From positions 5,084,001 to 5,148,000 of the forward strand of contig NZ_CP076607.1 in NCBI RefSeq assembly GCF_018966525.1: DNA of 64,000 nucleotides, in the 5' to 3' direction. Positions within the stretch are counted from its first letter, which is position 1. Each line of letters opens with the position of its first letter. The stretch is from Paenibacillus sophorae (lineage in GTDB: Bacteria; Bacillota; Bacilli; Paenibacillales; Paenibacillaceae). A program made the translations under genes and the position numbers. The notes beneath the pieces were generated by a model. The model had not been told where the DNA came from, ran no database searches, and was given only the letters and a program-made list of their open reading frames with translations. Of this stretch, positions 1-8,618 are shown piece by piece.

Positions 1-543
1 CGCGTAAGCGGCAGGCAGAACCTCCGGCGGCTCATGGTGGTCCGTTACGATAACATCCATTCCCAGTTCGTTCGCATAAGCGATTTGGCTGCATGCGCTA
101 ATACCCGTATCCACTGTGATAATCAGTGAGACGCCTTGCTGCAGCGCCCAATCGAGCGCATGGTTATGAAGTCCGTAGCCCTCGCCCGACCGGTGCGGGA
201 TATAAATATCGAAAGAAGCCCCCAGATGACGCAGCAGATAAATCATCAGAGACGTACTGGATACTCCGTCGGCGTCGTAATCTCCATATACAAGAATATG
301 TTCCTCTTCCTGCAGCGCTTTTTTAATCCGGGGAACAGCCTCTTTCATCCCTTTCAACAAGAACGGGTCATGCTCTTCTTCCGTTCCAGCGTTAATAAAT
401 GCAAGAGCTTCCTCCGGCACTGCCATCCCCCTCGCGGCAAGCAGGGAAGCAACCAGTGGAGAAACAGAAAGTCTCCGGGCCAATTCCCTGGATTGAACGG
501 GATCGGCAACCGGAGAGTGCCATTTGGTTTTTGAATAAAGCAA
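1..543 (-). CDS. recJ: Single-stranded-DNA-specific exonuclease RecJ, N-terminal part (runs off the left edge)
   Basis: RecJ is a 5'-3' single-strand exonuclease of recombination and mismatch repair. The visible 181 codons are open to the edge and carry the DHH-family phosphoesterase motifs: DYDADG about residue 95 and TDHHEPP near the cut end. There is no ATG in frame; the best start is TTG at 543-541, preceded by an AGAAAGGTG ribosome binding site, giving MLYSKTKWHSP. The C-terminal DHHA1 and OB domains lie outside the window. It is read leftwards, 31 bp after the CDF-like gene, so the two are probably cotranscribed. Family assignment is firm; the start codon is inferred from spacing. Confidence 0.93.
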   Translation of the reverse strand, partial: MLYSKTKWHSPVADPVQSRELARRLSVSPLVASLLAARGMAVPEEALAFINAGTEEEHDPFLLKGMKEAVPRIKKALQEEEHILVYGDYDADGVSSTSLMIYLLRHLGASFDIYIPHRSGEGYGLHNHALDWALQQGVSLIITVDTGISACSQIAYANELGMDVIVTDHHEPPEVLPAAYA

Positions 544-574
544 TGCGGTTCACCTTTCTCTCGTGCTAAGCCGG

Positions 575-1534
575 TTATTGCAGCAGTGTCGGCGTTTCGC
601 TATCCGCCAGCTCATAGTTGGTTTTATAAGGATAACCAGGCTCGTAAGGAATGATATCCATATGAACCTCGCTAACATGGACGAAACGGTGCTGCAGCAG
701 CTTTTTAGCGCAGTCCGCAATTTCGCGGGCTTCCATTACGGTGATTCGCGGATTGACGCTGATGGTCACATGGAGGTTTACGCAGCGCCCTTCTTCAAGC
801 GCCTTTAAATGTTCAACACGGATGACTCCATGCACCTTCTGAACAGTATCGATAAAGCTGACCGAGTCCTCATGCGGGAGCTCTTGGCTCTCCTTTCCGT
901 GAATCGTACTTAGAATGAGCAAATACCCTTTACGAAGAATGAGGCAAGCTGCCAGAAGGGCGGCGATTGGGTCCAGATACAGGAGAGGATTCAGGTAACC
1001 TCCGAGTATGGTGGACAATGCGGTGCCAATCAACACGATCAGCGAAGTGTACAGGCTGTAACGGTGATTATCGGCATACGCGGCGTGGCTGCCGTTTCCG
1101 ATTTTTAGAGAAGACCGGTATTGATATTGAAAAATAACTTCCTTCACCAGCAAAGACAGACAGATCGTCAACAGGGCAAGCTTGCCCGAAGGATTCAAAT
1201 TGCCGCTCGTCAGAGCGCGGATTGCGGAAAAAGCGATTTGCAGACCGCCCATCAAGATGAGCACTGCAAACACTACAGATAAAAAAGGCTCCCGCTTACT
1301 TTTCCCATCCCGAGCAATCGGTCTGTTCTTATGGTTCCCTTTACCTAAGGCGCGCCACGGGAGAACTTCAGCCAGCTTCGCTGCGGCATCCGCGCCCGAG
1401 TATAAAGCGTCGGCGATCAAAGCCTTGCTCCCTGAAAAATAGCCCGCGCCTCCTTTAACCAAAGCCAGCGCAAAATCACCGGCAATTCCGATCCAGGCCG
1501 CACGCTCTCTTTGAGACGAGTACTTTTCATTCAT
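575..1534 (-). CDS. Cation diffusion facilitator (CDF) family membrane protein with altered metal site
   Basis: The 319-residue protein has the CDF layout: about six membrane segments followed by a cytoplasmic C-terminal domain from about residue 215. CDF proteins exchange Zn, Mn, Fe or Co for protons. In most bacterial members TM2 and TM5 each carry an HxxxD (or DxxxD) metal pair. Here TM2 reads Y45xxxD49 and TM5 reads N156xxxS160, so three of four usual ligands appear replaced, although H157 lies next to the site. The start ATG follows AAGGAGGAACCCAG. The gene lies between secDF and recJ. It may transport a different substrate, use other ligands, or be a non-transporting relative; the substrate is unknown. 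Confidence 0.85.
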   Translation of the reverse strand: MNEKYSSQRERAAWIGIAGDFALALVKGGAGYFSGSKALIADALYSGADAAAKLAEVLPWRALGKGNHKNRPIARDGKSKREPFLSVVFAVLILMGGLQIAFSAIRALTSGNLNPSGKLALLTICLSLLVKEVIFQYQYRSSLKIGNGSHAAYADNHRYSLYTSLIVLIGTALSTILGGYLNPLLYLDPIAALLAACLILRKGYLLILSTIHGKESQELPHEDSVSFIDTVQKVHGVIRVEHLKALEEGRCVNLHVTISVNPRITVMEAREIADCAKKLLQHRFVHVSEVHMDIIPYEPGYPYKTNYELADSETPTLLQ

Positions 1535-1600
1535 CTGGGTTCCTCCTTGCCGCTTCCAAAATCACGCGTGTTGAGTATAAAGACCTGATATCTCTCCCAG

Positions 1601-1632
1601 GTTTTCAAAAGCCGCGTTGTCATGAACGCGGC
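1601..1632 (-). terminator. Rho-independent terminator of secDF
   Basis: On the minus strand GCCGCGTT and AACGCGGC form a perfect 8-bp stem around a 6-base loop, followed by CTTTTG. It lies 18 bp after the secF stop and separates secDF from the CDF gene. Confidence 0.85.
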
Positions 1633-1649
1633 TTCGTCTGGTAGCTCAT

Positions 1650-2546
1650 TTATGCTTTGGCAGGCTTGCCCTTGGGCTTCTGATTCTTCTTCAACAGCAG
1701 CCAGAGCGGGCTCGCGATAAAGATGGAGGAATATGCTCCGAATAGCAGGCCGATAACCATGGCCAGTGAGAACATTTTAATCGACTCGCCGCCAAGCACA
1801 AGCAGGAAGAACGCGGCGATGAATACGGTAAAGGCGGTATAGAGCGAACGCATGATTGTCTGGGATACGCTCTTGTTCACCAGATTTTTCAGATCGTCGT
1901 AGGTCTTTTGCTTGCCGAAACGCAAGTTTTCACGAATCCGGTCAAAAATAACGATCGTATCATTGATTGAATAACCGATGATCGTCAGCACCGCGACAAT
2001 GAATGTCAAGTCCACTTCCAGCCGGAAAATGGAGAAAACGGCAACGACCATGAACGCGTCATGGACCAGAGCGACGATCGCCGCTATCGCAAAGCGCCAT
2101 TCGAAACGAATGCTGACGTAGACAATAATGCCCAGGCAGGAAATGAGAACCGCATAAATCGCGTTGCGGGCCAGCTCCTTGGCCATCTCGGTATCGACGG
2201 TGTTGACTTCAAACGATGCCTTATCGTCAAGCTTGGATATGGCGCTCTTCAGCGCAGCATCCTGTTGGCTCGTCAGCTCTTCGTCATAGCGGATGGTCAG
2301 GCGCTGCGTTCCGGGTGTAATATTCGGCTCGTGATCCGTGCCAATGTTGCCAATAGCTGTACGGATCTGGTCTACCGTCAAATTCTTGGAGAGAGAAACG
2401 TCAACGTTGGAGCCTGCCTTGAAATCGACGCTGTAATTCAGATTGAACATCGCCAGGAATATGATTCCCAGAATCGTAAGCGTGATGGAGAAAATGTAAA
2501 AATATTTGCTCAAGTGAACGTAATCGAGCTCTTTCTTAAAGCGCAC
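1650..2546 (-). CDS. secF: Protein translocase subunit SecF
   Basis: SecF works with SecD and YajC as a proton-driven accessory complex that pulls preproteins through SecYEG. The protein of about 298 residues has the six-TM RND-like layout: TM1 near residues 18-35, the SVDFKAG motif (39-45) opening the periplasmic domain, and the conserved IGYSINDTIVIFDRIREN block in the C-terminal half. I chose GTG at 2546, because AAAGGAGA lies 9-10 bases upstream; a second in-frame GTG at 2555 is almost on top of that site. Either start overlaps the end of secD, indicating translational coupling. In B. subtilis the two proteins are fused; here they are separate. Confidence 0.95.
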   Translation of the reverse strand: MRFKKELDYVHLSKYFYIFSITLTILGIIFLAMFNLNYSVDFKAGSNVDVSLSKNLTVDQIRTAIGNIGTDHEPNITPGTQRLTIRYDEELTSQQDAALKSAISKLDDKASFEVNTVDTEMAKELARNAIYAVLISCLGIIVYVSIRFEWRFAIAAIVALVHDAFMVVAVFSIFRLEVDLTFIVAVLTIIGYSINDTIVIFDRIRENLRFGKQKTYDDLKNLVNKSVSQTIMRSLYTAFTVFIAAFFLLVLGGESIKMFSLAMVIGLLFGAYSSIFIASPLWLLLKKNQKPKGKPAKA

Positions 2547-3786
2547 TGATTTCACTCTCCTTTACCCCGAATTGCTTCGGCTTACTCAGCTTGCCGGCCT
2601 TAACCAGCATGTTAAGCAGCCAACGGGCGAAATAAAGGTTCGTAAATATGCTGAGCAGAATTTCTACAATCAGCACCAGGGCAAAGCCTTTTACCGAGCC
2701 TGTACCGAAAGCGAACATGACGGCCGCGACGATAATCGTGGTAACGTTCGAGTCCATAACGGTACGGAAGGAGGATTTGCTGCCTGCCTTGACGGAGGAC
2801 ATGATGCTCTTGCCGCTCCGCATTTCTTCCCGAATTCGTTCATTTGTAATAATGTTGGCGTCAACCGCCATCCCGATCCCGAGTATGAATGCCGCTATGC
2901 CTGGTAGAGTAAGGGTAAAGTCGGCAAACACGAAGACCAGAATCAGCAGCCATGTATGCAGAATCAAGGCAAAGCTGGCAATTAGACCTGGAATACGGTA
3001 CATGCCGATCATAAAGATCAGAATAAAGACCGAACCAATCAGGCCGGCTTGGACCGTCTGATTCAGGGATTGTTTGCCAAGGGTGGCGCCTACGCTTTGG
3101 GAGTATTTCTCTGTCAGCTTCAGCGGCAGGGCTCCAAGATTGATCGTATCGGCCAGATTCCGGGCTTCCTCAATTGTATAATTGCCCGAAATCGATGCTG
3201 TTCCGTCCGTAAGCTCCGCTCTTACTTGCGGATCGGAGAGCTTCGTATCGTCCAGGTAGATGGCCAGATGCTGACCGAGCAGACGCTTCGTAATTTCCGC
3301 AAATTTCTGTTTATCTTTAACCTTGATGCTGATTTCGATCTGATTCAGGTTGTCGCGGCCGATGGTTGCGGCGTTCTCGACGAAGTCGCTGCCTACCAGT
3401 TCGACTTTGCTGTACGTTCCTTCGGCGTCGCCTGGGGCGGCGCTGCGGAAAGTAAGCACCGCGGGTTCCTTCATCTTCTCACGAACCTCAGCCTCATTGG
3501 TAACACCGGCGATTTTCAGACGGATGCGATCCGTTCCTTCGGTGGTAACCTCGGGTTCGCTTGTTCCTAGTACGTTGGCCCGTTTCTCCAGGCTTGCAGC
3601 GGTTTGCAGCAGAGAAGCCCGGGTCAATGCTTGGCCTTGCTCGGTAGGCTGGGCTTGATATAATATTTCGAAGCCGCCTTTCAAATCAAGACCCAACCGC
3701 ACTCTGTCGAGCAGCCCCGGAGTCGATACCGCCATAACGGCCGCCAAGACTAGCACGGTAATGATAAAGCTCAGAAGTCTTTTCAT
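2536..3786 (-). CDS. secD: Protein translocase subunit SecD
   Basis: SecD is the larger subunit of the SecDF export motor. The 416-residue protein has an N-terminal membrane segment (about 4-24), the D34-L-K-G-G motif, a large extracytoplasmic region, and five C-terminal membrane segments with the AFILGIGMAVDANIITNERI signature. It is shorter than the E. coli protein (615 aa), as is usual in Bacillota. The start ATG is preceded by AAGGGGAA, and a near-consensus promoter lies about 40 bp further upstream. It is the first gene of the secD-secF operon. Confidence 0.96.
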   Translation of the reverse strand: MKRLLSFIITVLVLAAVMAVSTPGLLDRVRLGLDLKGGFEILYQAQPTEQGQALTRASLLQTAASLEKRANVLGTSEPEVTTEGTDRIRLKIAGVTNEAEVREKMKEPAVLTFRSAAPGDAEGTYSKVELVGSDFVENAATIGRDNLNQIEISIKVKDKQKFAEITKRLLGQHLAIYLDDTKLSDPQVRAELTDGTASISGNYTIEEARNLADTINLGALPLKLTEKYSQSVGATLGKQSLNQTVQAGLIGSVFILIFMIGMYRIPGLIASFALILHTWLLILVFVFADFTLTLPGIAAFILGIGMAVDANIITNERIREEMRSGKSIMSSVKAGSKSSFRTVMDSNVTTIIVAAVMFAFGTGSVKGFALVLIVEILLSIFTNLYFARWLLNMLVKAGKLSKPKQFGVKESEISAL

Positions 3787-3824
3787 GCTCTTGCTAGTTC
3801 CCCTTTCTTAAACTCAATATTCCT

Positions 3825-3853
3825 ATTATAGCGACGCGCCAAATAAGCGTCAA
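3825..3853 (-). promoter_or_regulatory. Sigma-A-type promoter of secDF
   Basis: On the minus strand: -35 TTGACG (3853-3848), a 17-bp spacer and a perfect -10 TATAAT (3830-3825), about 40 bp before the secD ATG. No operator is evident. Confidence 0.8.
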
Positions 3854-3888
3854 TTCAAGCAAACATTAACAGCACCCTCCATATTATC

Positions 3889-3919
3889 AAAAAAGAAACG
3901 GCCGGCTTCAGCCGCTTTT
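3889..3919 (-). terminator. Probable terminator after comN
   Basis: On the minus strand GCGGC, loop TGAA and GCCGGC form a short GC-rich hairpin with one bulge, followed by CGTTTCTTTTTT. It lies about 105 bp after the comN stop and before the secD promoter, so it would insulate the two units. Confidence 0.6.
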
Positions 3920-4023
3920 GTTACATGCGGCAGGCCATCCGTTACAGGGGAAGCTATGAAGTCGTCGCTCTTTTACTTTACGCCTTTGTGAAGCCGTTTG
4001 CAAAAATTCCTCACGAATTCCAT

Positions 4024-4275
4024 TTATTTCAGTCCTTTATAGGCGGAAATGGTCAAGTAATTCATGTAAGTTGTCACTTTCAAAGAATAAATGTCATTCA
4101 CGATTCTATGGATCTGCGGCGTTCCTTCCTTGGCGTAATTTCGGCTGACACACTCCCAGACATCCTTGGCTGTTACATATTCATAACCAAGGAGCCGGAA
4201 TTCCTCCGCCTTGCTGCGGCACATGTCCTCGATATCCTTGTCCAGCATCTCTTGATCATTGTGCTCCGATTCCAC
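4024..4275 (-). CDS. comN: ComN/YrzD-family post-transcriptional regulator
   Basis: The 83-residue acidic protein matches the family in which B. subtilis ComN affects comE mRNA localisation and competence. Recognition rests on size, the central stretch with YEYVTAKDVWECVSRN, and its position between secDF and spoVB, where yrzD lies in B. subtilis. The start is GTG at 4275 behind GGGAGGTG. There is no signal peptide or membrane segment. It has its own probable promoter and terminator, so it looks monocistronic. The symbol is by homology and synteny. Confidence 0.82.
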   Translation of the reverse strand: MESEHNDQEMLDKDIEDMCRSKAEEFRLLGYEYVTAKDVWECVSRNYAKEGTPQIHRIVNDIYSLKVTTYMNYLTISAYKGLK

Positions 4276-4296
4276 GTGTTCACACCTCCCGCCGTC

Positions 4297-4326
4297 TTAT
4301 AAACCTTGTCCAAGAACTTTTCTCAA
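4297..4326 (-). promoter_or_regulatory. Candidate promoter of comN
   Basis: On the minus strand TTGAGA (4326-4321), an 18-bp spacer and TTATAA (4302-4297) lie just upstream of the comN ribosome binding site. This is a moderate sigma-A match only. Confidence 0.45.
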
Positions 4327-4474
4327 GTCTAGTATTCGACCTTCTTCGCCGCTTTCCTTCTTTACGGCCAAAATGTTATGCGAGGATGCGAGTCATGTCC
4401 GATCACATACGGCATATCCATTTAGTAGGACAACGTTCGGCGATATATTTTACCCTGGGAAGAAGGAATGCCGT

Positions 4475-6079
4475 TTGAGGAAACCGAAGAGGCAGAGCTT
4501 TATCTATGGAACCCTGATCCTGCTCGCAGCGGGTATTGTCAACCGGATGCTGGGCTTCATACCGCGCATCATCCTGCCGCGTGTAATCGGAGCCGAAGGC
4601 GTCGGTTTGTACCAGCTTGGATATCCTTTCTTTTTGGTGCTTGTAACAGTGATTACCGGAGGGATTCCGCTTGCCGTTGCCAAAATGGTGGCGGAAGCTG
4701 AAAGCAGGAATCAGCCGGAGCGGTCGCGGCGCATCCTGCGTACGGCCCTTGCGCTCAGCGTCACACTTGGTATTCTGTTTACGGGAATTGCCCTGGCGGG
4801 AGCTTCCTGGGTATCCACCTCGATTCTGACGGACAGCCGCGTATATAACACATTCATCGCCATGACCCCGATGCTGACCATTGTCGCCGTTTCCGCCGTA
4901 TACCGTGGTTATTTTCAGGGTCTGCAGAACATGATTCCCTCTGCGCTGTCTTCCGTTCTGGAGACGGTAACACGCATTATTTTCATGCTGTGGTTCTCAT
5001 GGCAGCTGCTGCCCAAGGGCATTGCCTTTGCCGCGGCAGGCGCTATGCTGGGGGTTACCGTAGGTGAAATTACGGGGATGCTTGTGCTGCTGATCAAGTA
5101 CCATTTTGGTGAAAAAAAGGACAACCCGCAGCCTGACCAGCAAAACAGCGCGCCGGTGGAGACTGCGGAACAACCAACGGGCGGAGGTAACGCTGTCCAC
5201 AGCGGCGGAATATTGAGGCGCCTTCTAGGCATTTCCGTTCCAGTAACTGCCGGAAGACTTGTCGGCTCGTTCTCTTATTTGCTGGAGTCGATTATTACCG
5301 CCCGAAGCCTTGCCGTGGCGGGGATTGCCACTTCACTCGCAACCGCCCAGTACGGCTCGCTCCAGGGGATGGTTATCCCGCTGCTTCTGCTGCCGGGCGC
5401 GCTCACCAGCGCACTCGCCGTCTCGCTGGTGCCTTCGCTGTCCGAGGCCTCGGCCCGCCAAGATCTCCGAGCGATCCATAAACGAATTCATCAGGCGCTG
5501 CGCCTGGCTATGGTAACCGGTGCACCATTCGCTGTAATTATGTACGTGCTTGCCTCCCCGCTGTGCAGCCTGCTGTACGGGAACGCAGACACCGCTCCGA
5601 TGCTGCGAATGATGGCGCCGTTCGCCCTGTTTCTATACGTGCAGGCTCCGCTTCAGGCGGTGCTTCAAGCAATGGAACGGCCGGGGACGGCATTATTCAA
5701 TACGCTGGTCGGGGCGATTGTAAAAATTTTGCTCATCCTGCTGCTCGCTTCCAGACCCGAATACGGAATCAATGGCGCTCTGATCGCCATCATCGTAAAT
5801 AGTATTCTGGTCACCCTGCTGCACGGATTCAGCGTCGTCAGATTGATCTCCCTCCGCGTGAAGCTGAGCGATCTTCTGAAGACAGGCGCGGCCATGTTGA
5901 TTATGGGCGCTGGCGTAAAGTATGTGCACACCCACATTTCGATAGCCGAGGCGCAGTGGGTGCAGTTTCTGTTCGCCTCTGCTCTCGGTATGGCTTTCTA
6001 TCTCGGCCTTTCGCTGTTGACAGGACTGTTTACACGGCGTGATCTCGAAAAAATTCCGCTTATCGGCCGCTGGCTGTAG
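4475..6079 (+). CDS. spoVB: Stage V sporulation protein B (MOP-superfamily flippase)
   Basis: SpoVB is a polytopic membrane protein of the MVF/MATE-like flippase superfamily needed for spore cortex synthesis, probably by flipping lipid-linked precursors across the outer forespore membrane. The protein is 534 residues if it starts at TTG 4475, which has AAGGA seven bases upstream and gives MRKPKRQSFIYGTLILLAAG; B. subtilis SpoVB is of similar size. The frame stays open further upstream, but that part overlaps comN and lacks family similarity. It carries repeated hydrophobic helices and the GVGLYQLGYPFFLV motif of the family. Its stop codon directly abuts that of the convergent DUF421 gene. Confidence 0.92.
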   Translation: MRKPKRQSFIYGTLILLAAGIVNRMLGFIPRIILPRVIGAEGVGLYQLGYPFFLVLVTVITGGIPLAVAKMVAEAESRNQPERSRRILRTALALSVTLGILFTGIALAGASWVSTSILTDSRVYNTFIAMTPMLTIVAVSAVYRGYFQGLQNMIPSALSSVLETVTRIIFMLWFSWQLLPKGIAFAAAGAMLGVTVGEITGMLVLLIKYHFGEKKDNPQPDQQNSAPVETAEQPTGGGNAVHSGGILRRLLGISVPVTAGRLVGSFSYLLESIITARSLAVAGIATSLATAQYGSLQGMVIPLLLLPGALTSALAVSLVPSLSEASARQDLRAIHKRIHQALRLAMVTGAPFAVIMYVLASPLCSLLYGNADTAPMLRMMAPFALFLYVQAPLQAVLQAMERPGTALFNTLVGAIVKILLILLLASRPEYGINGALIAIIVNSILVTLLHGFSVVRLISLRVKLSDLLKTGAAMLIMGAGVKYVHTHISIAEAQWVQFLFASALGMAFYLGLSLLTGLFTRRDLEKIPLIGRWL

Positions 6080-6859
6080 CTACTTGGAGCGGATATGATC
6101 CACATAAAGCTTGCCCTTGTGGTCAATTGAACAAAGAAACACATCGCGAAAATCAGAGACGCCTTTTTGCCGGATCTGATTTCTTAGCCAAAACCGCGTT
6201 TTCCCGATCATTTCCAGATTGTCGTCTTGTACCTTGCCGTCCATAATCAGCGGCACCGGCAGTCCTTCATACCGGATTTTGTCTTTGGGGAAATCTTCGT
6301 CGAACGCTCTGCCTTCTGAGCCGCCGCTGCTCACGGAACTGCTGCTGCGGGGATTCCAATTAATGTAATTTTTGTTATCGGAACGGTTGGAGGAGGAGAC
6401 GTCATTATTTTTTTCAATTACGGTCAACTGTCCGGTTGGCTCCAGTATCGCAAATTCAACATCCGCCGGACTGGTAATATTTTGCCCTCTTAGCTGCAGG
6501 AGCAGGTCATCAATATTATATCTCAGTTTACGCATTTCCTTTCGCTGGATTTTGCCGTCCGCAATCAGAATGCTCGGTTTGCCGTCTATGAGCAGTCTGA
6601 GCTTACGGCTCTTCAAGCTGAACTGGGCCAGCACCACCTGGATTAGAACCAGCGTCACCATCGGCACAATACTGTCATACAGCGGGCGCTTAATATCTTC
6701 AATTGCGAAGACGGCAATTTCAGCGATCAGAATGGAAATCGTAAGGTCGAACAGCGACAGCTTCCCGATCTCCCTCTTACCCATGATGCGCATGCTCAGG
6801 AAGATGAAGAAATACATCAGCAAAGTCAAAAAGATATGTGCGCTGATATGCCGTAACAT
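6080..6859 (-). CDS. DUF421 (YetF-like) membrane protein
   Basis: The 259-residue protein has three N-terminal membrane segments (about residues 5-85), including MRIMGKREIGKLSLFDL, then two soluble DUF421/YetF repeats. A low-complexity Ser/Asn linker (roughly residues 155-185) separates them. B. subtilis relatives such as YetF and YdfR are poorly understood; several are forespore or spore membrane proteins. The start ATG at 6859 follows AAGGAGA at ten bases. A longer open frame to 7000 has no ribosome binding site and is rejected. It converges on spoVB with no intergenic base. Confidence 0.87.
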   Translation of the reverse strand: MLRHISAHIFLTLLMYFFIFLSMRIMGKREIGKLSLFDLTISILIAEIAVFAIEDIKRPLYDSIVPMVTLVLIQVVLAQFSLKSRKLRLLIDGKPSILIADGKIQRKEMRKLRYNIDDLLLQLRGQNITSPADVEFAILEPTGQLTVIEKNNDVSSSNRSDNKNYINWNPRSSSSVSSGGSEGRAFDEDFPKDKIRYEGLPVPLIMDGKVQDDNLEMIGKTRFWLRNQIRQKGVSDFRDVFLCSIDHKGKLYVDHIRSK

Positions 6860-7074
6860 ATTGCTTCGCTCTCCTTTTTCGGATCCTCCGAACACCAGTA
6901 AGCGCCGGACGGAACAATGTAACCCTATTCTGACCGCCCAGCCCATGTAACATTCGGGAACTCCGCGCTCAATTACTGGTAATGCCCGCCGGGCATTCAT
7001 GTACTAATGGGGCAAGCCGTCTCATAAGTATGAAGTAACTGAAATTGCAACCTTTAAAAAGAGGAGGTTAATCC

Positions 7075-7467
7075 ATGCATTTGCTACGGAAACTGTTCTC
7101 GCTGAAAATCGGGAGCCCCGTCCTGTCGGGTCTGTGCCGCGCTTTTCTGTGGATGCTGCTGGGAGCTTTCATTCTTTCGCTGCTGCTCTGGGGAAGCGGT
7201 CTGAGCGAACAAGATCTCTCTTTGTACACCTACGTTGTACATGGACTGGCTGTCGCCTTCGGAGGTTGGACGGCGGGCAAGCGGGCGATCCGCAAGGGAT
7301 GGTACCAGGGCAGTCTTACTGGAGCTTTTTACGGAATCATTGTACTGATTATCGGTTTTCTGGCCTTGGACAGCCCGCTGAAAGCGGTCGACCTGTTGTG
7401 GATAGCGGCTGCGGCGTTCATTGGCGCGCTTGGCGGCATGATTGGAGTTAATTTCCAGAAAGCTTAA
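7075..7467 (+). CDS. TIGR04086 family membrane protein (YrzE-like)
   Basis: The 130-residue, strongly hydrophobic protein has four predicted membrane helices with a TAGKRAIRKGWYQGSLTGAFYG loop, typical of the TIGR04086 family of spore-formers (YrzE in B. subtilis, next to spoVB and yajC). Function is unknown. The ATG follows AGAGGAGGTTAATCC. The equivalent B. subtilis position supports the assignment. The 215 bp upstream contain no other gene that I can see. Confidence 0.82.
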   Translation: MHLLRKLFSLKIGSPVLSGLCRAFLWMLLGAFILSLLLWGSGLSEQDLSLYTYVVHGLAVAFGGWTAGKRAIRKGWYQGSLTGAFYGIIVLIIGFLALDSPLKAVDLLWIAAAAFIGALGGMIGVNFQKA

Positions 7468-7485
7468 TAATTCCATTTCAAAAAA

Positions 7486-7515
7486 TTGAAACGCCGCTTC
7501 CCAAAATGTGATACA
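7486..7515 (+). promoter_or_regulatory. Candidate promoter of the PAP2 gene
   Basis: TTGAAA (7486-7491), an 18-bp spacer and an extended -10 TGT-GATACA (7507-7515) lie about 50 bp before the start codon. This is a moderate match. Confidence 0.42.
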
Positions 7516-7567
7516 CTGTCTTCATCCAATTGTTGTTTTCCCCACATTCAAGGAGGCTTCGAACGCT

Positions 7568-8407
7568 TTGCTTTACCAATCTATGAATACCGTTTCCTGG
7601 TTCACCGTAGTAATCGTCTTTCTGCTTATTGGCCTTGTAACCCGCCGTAACCCGTTTGCGCCGATTGTTTATCTCGCCAAAGAGCTGCTGCGGTCTTACA
7701 AATTAGTGCTATTGATCGCCGGAATGTCCGGCGTGCTCGCTCTTAACAAGTATGAACTGCAAATTGAGAAGAGTCTGCATCTCACTTCCGATTTCACCGA
7801 CTTTGTGTACGGTCTCGAAGGACATTTCGTTCAGGGAGTACAGCATCTCTTTTATACTCCATGGCTGACCCCGATCATCGTGTTCTTTTACGTGTTTATG
7901 CTGCAATCGGTGCTGGCCGCTTCGCTTGGAGTATATCTGATGGACAAGAACCGTCTGATGGTCTATGCAACCTGTTACGCTGTTATCCTGAACTATGCGA
8001 TTGCCATTCCTTTTTACCTGTATTTCCCGGTGAACGAGGTATGGTCCTATGCTCCGGCGGGTGTCCGGTTCGTCATGCTGGATGTATTTCCGAGATTTGA
8101 GCAGGAGTACCGGGCATTGTCCGGACTTAACAACTGCTTCCCCAGCTTGCACACTTCCATTTCCCTGACAACTGCGCTGCTGGCTCTAAGATCGGGGAAC
8201 CGGCGCTGGATGGCGGTTACGGCTATTTCGGCCTCCGTTATTATTTTTGGCATCTTCTACCTTGGTATTCACTGGCTCACCGACATGATAGGCGGTACTT
8301 TGCTGGCCATTCTCTCTTCTTCGCTCAGCGTTCAACTTGCCAAGCTCACGCTTCGTGAGAACGAGGTCGCGCTGCGGGTCGGAAACGAAGCCACCCCTAT
8401 GCGGTAA
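7568..8407 (+). CDS. PAP2-family membrane phosphatase/transferase
   Basis: The 279-residue polytopic membrane protein has the two C-terminal PAP2 active-site motifs: FPSLHTS (about 191-197, general-acid His) and YLGIHWLTD (about 231-239, nucleophilic His and its Asp partner). The layout, with long hydrophobic helices before the motifs, resembles the inositol-phosphoceramide-synthase-like branch of PAP2 rather than short soluble phosphatases. The likely substrate is a lipid phosphate or phospholipid head group at the outer face of the membrane, but it cannot be fixed. The start is TTG 7568, 11 bases after AAGGAGG. A terminator follows. Confidence 0.83.
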   Translation: MLYQSMNTVSWFTVVIVFLLIGLVTRRNPFAPIVYLAKELLRSYKLVLLIAGMSGVLALNKYELQIEKSLHLTSDFTDFVYGLEGHFVQGVQHLFYTPWLTPIIVFFYVFMLQSVLAASLGVYLMDKNRLMVYATCYAVILNYAIAIPFYLYFPVNEVWSYAPAGVRFVMLDVFPRFEQEYRALSGLNNCFPSLHTSISLTTALLALRSGNRRWMAVTAISASVIIFGIFYLGIHWLTDMIGGTLLAILSSSLSVQLAKLTLRENEVALRVGNEATPMR

Positions 8408-8481
8408 ACAAGAATATTTCCATGGAGGCGGCGATTCAGCATAACCCTACCGGCTCCTAAACATGTACTTACGCAATTATT

Positions 8482-8515
8482 GAAGAAGTCTCATTTTGAG
8501 GCTTCTTCTTTTTTT
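8482..8515 (+). terminator. Rho-independent terminator after the PAP2 gene
   Basis: GAAGAAG-T-CTC and GAG-G-CTTCTTC form an 11-bp stem with one internal mismatch and a 5-base loop, followed by eight T residues. Confidence 0.9.
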
Positions 8516-8552
8516 ATAAGAATTAATATGCGTCGCCCTTCCCGAACGATTT

Positions 8553-8586
8553 CCATATTGTGGGATATGGTGAGTCGGAGTACAAT
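8553..8586 (+). promoter_or_regulatory. Promoter with dyad operator for the ABC exporter
   Basis: TTGTGG (8558-8563), a 17-bp spacer and TACAAT (8581-8586) form a usable sigma-A promoter 33 bp before the ATPase ATG. A perfect dyad, CCATAT-6-ATATGG (8553-8570), covers the -35 element, as a repressor or activator site would. No regulator gene lies alongside. Confidence 0.5.
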
Positions 8587-8618
8587 AGGGTGAATTAAAA
8601 AAAAGGATGATGAACTAA

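Noticed and set aside
4259..4474. Upstream extension of spoVB to 4259
   Set aside because: It overlaps comN, lacks a ribosome binding site and adds residues absent from SpoVB proteins.
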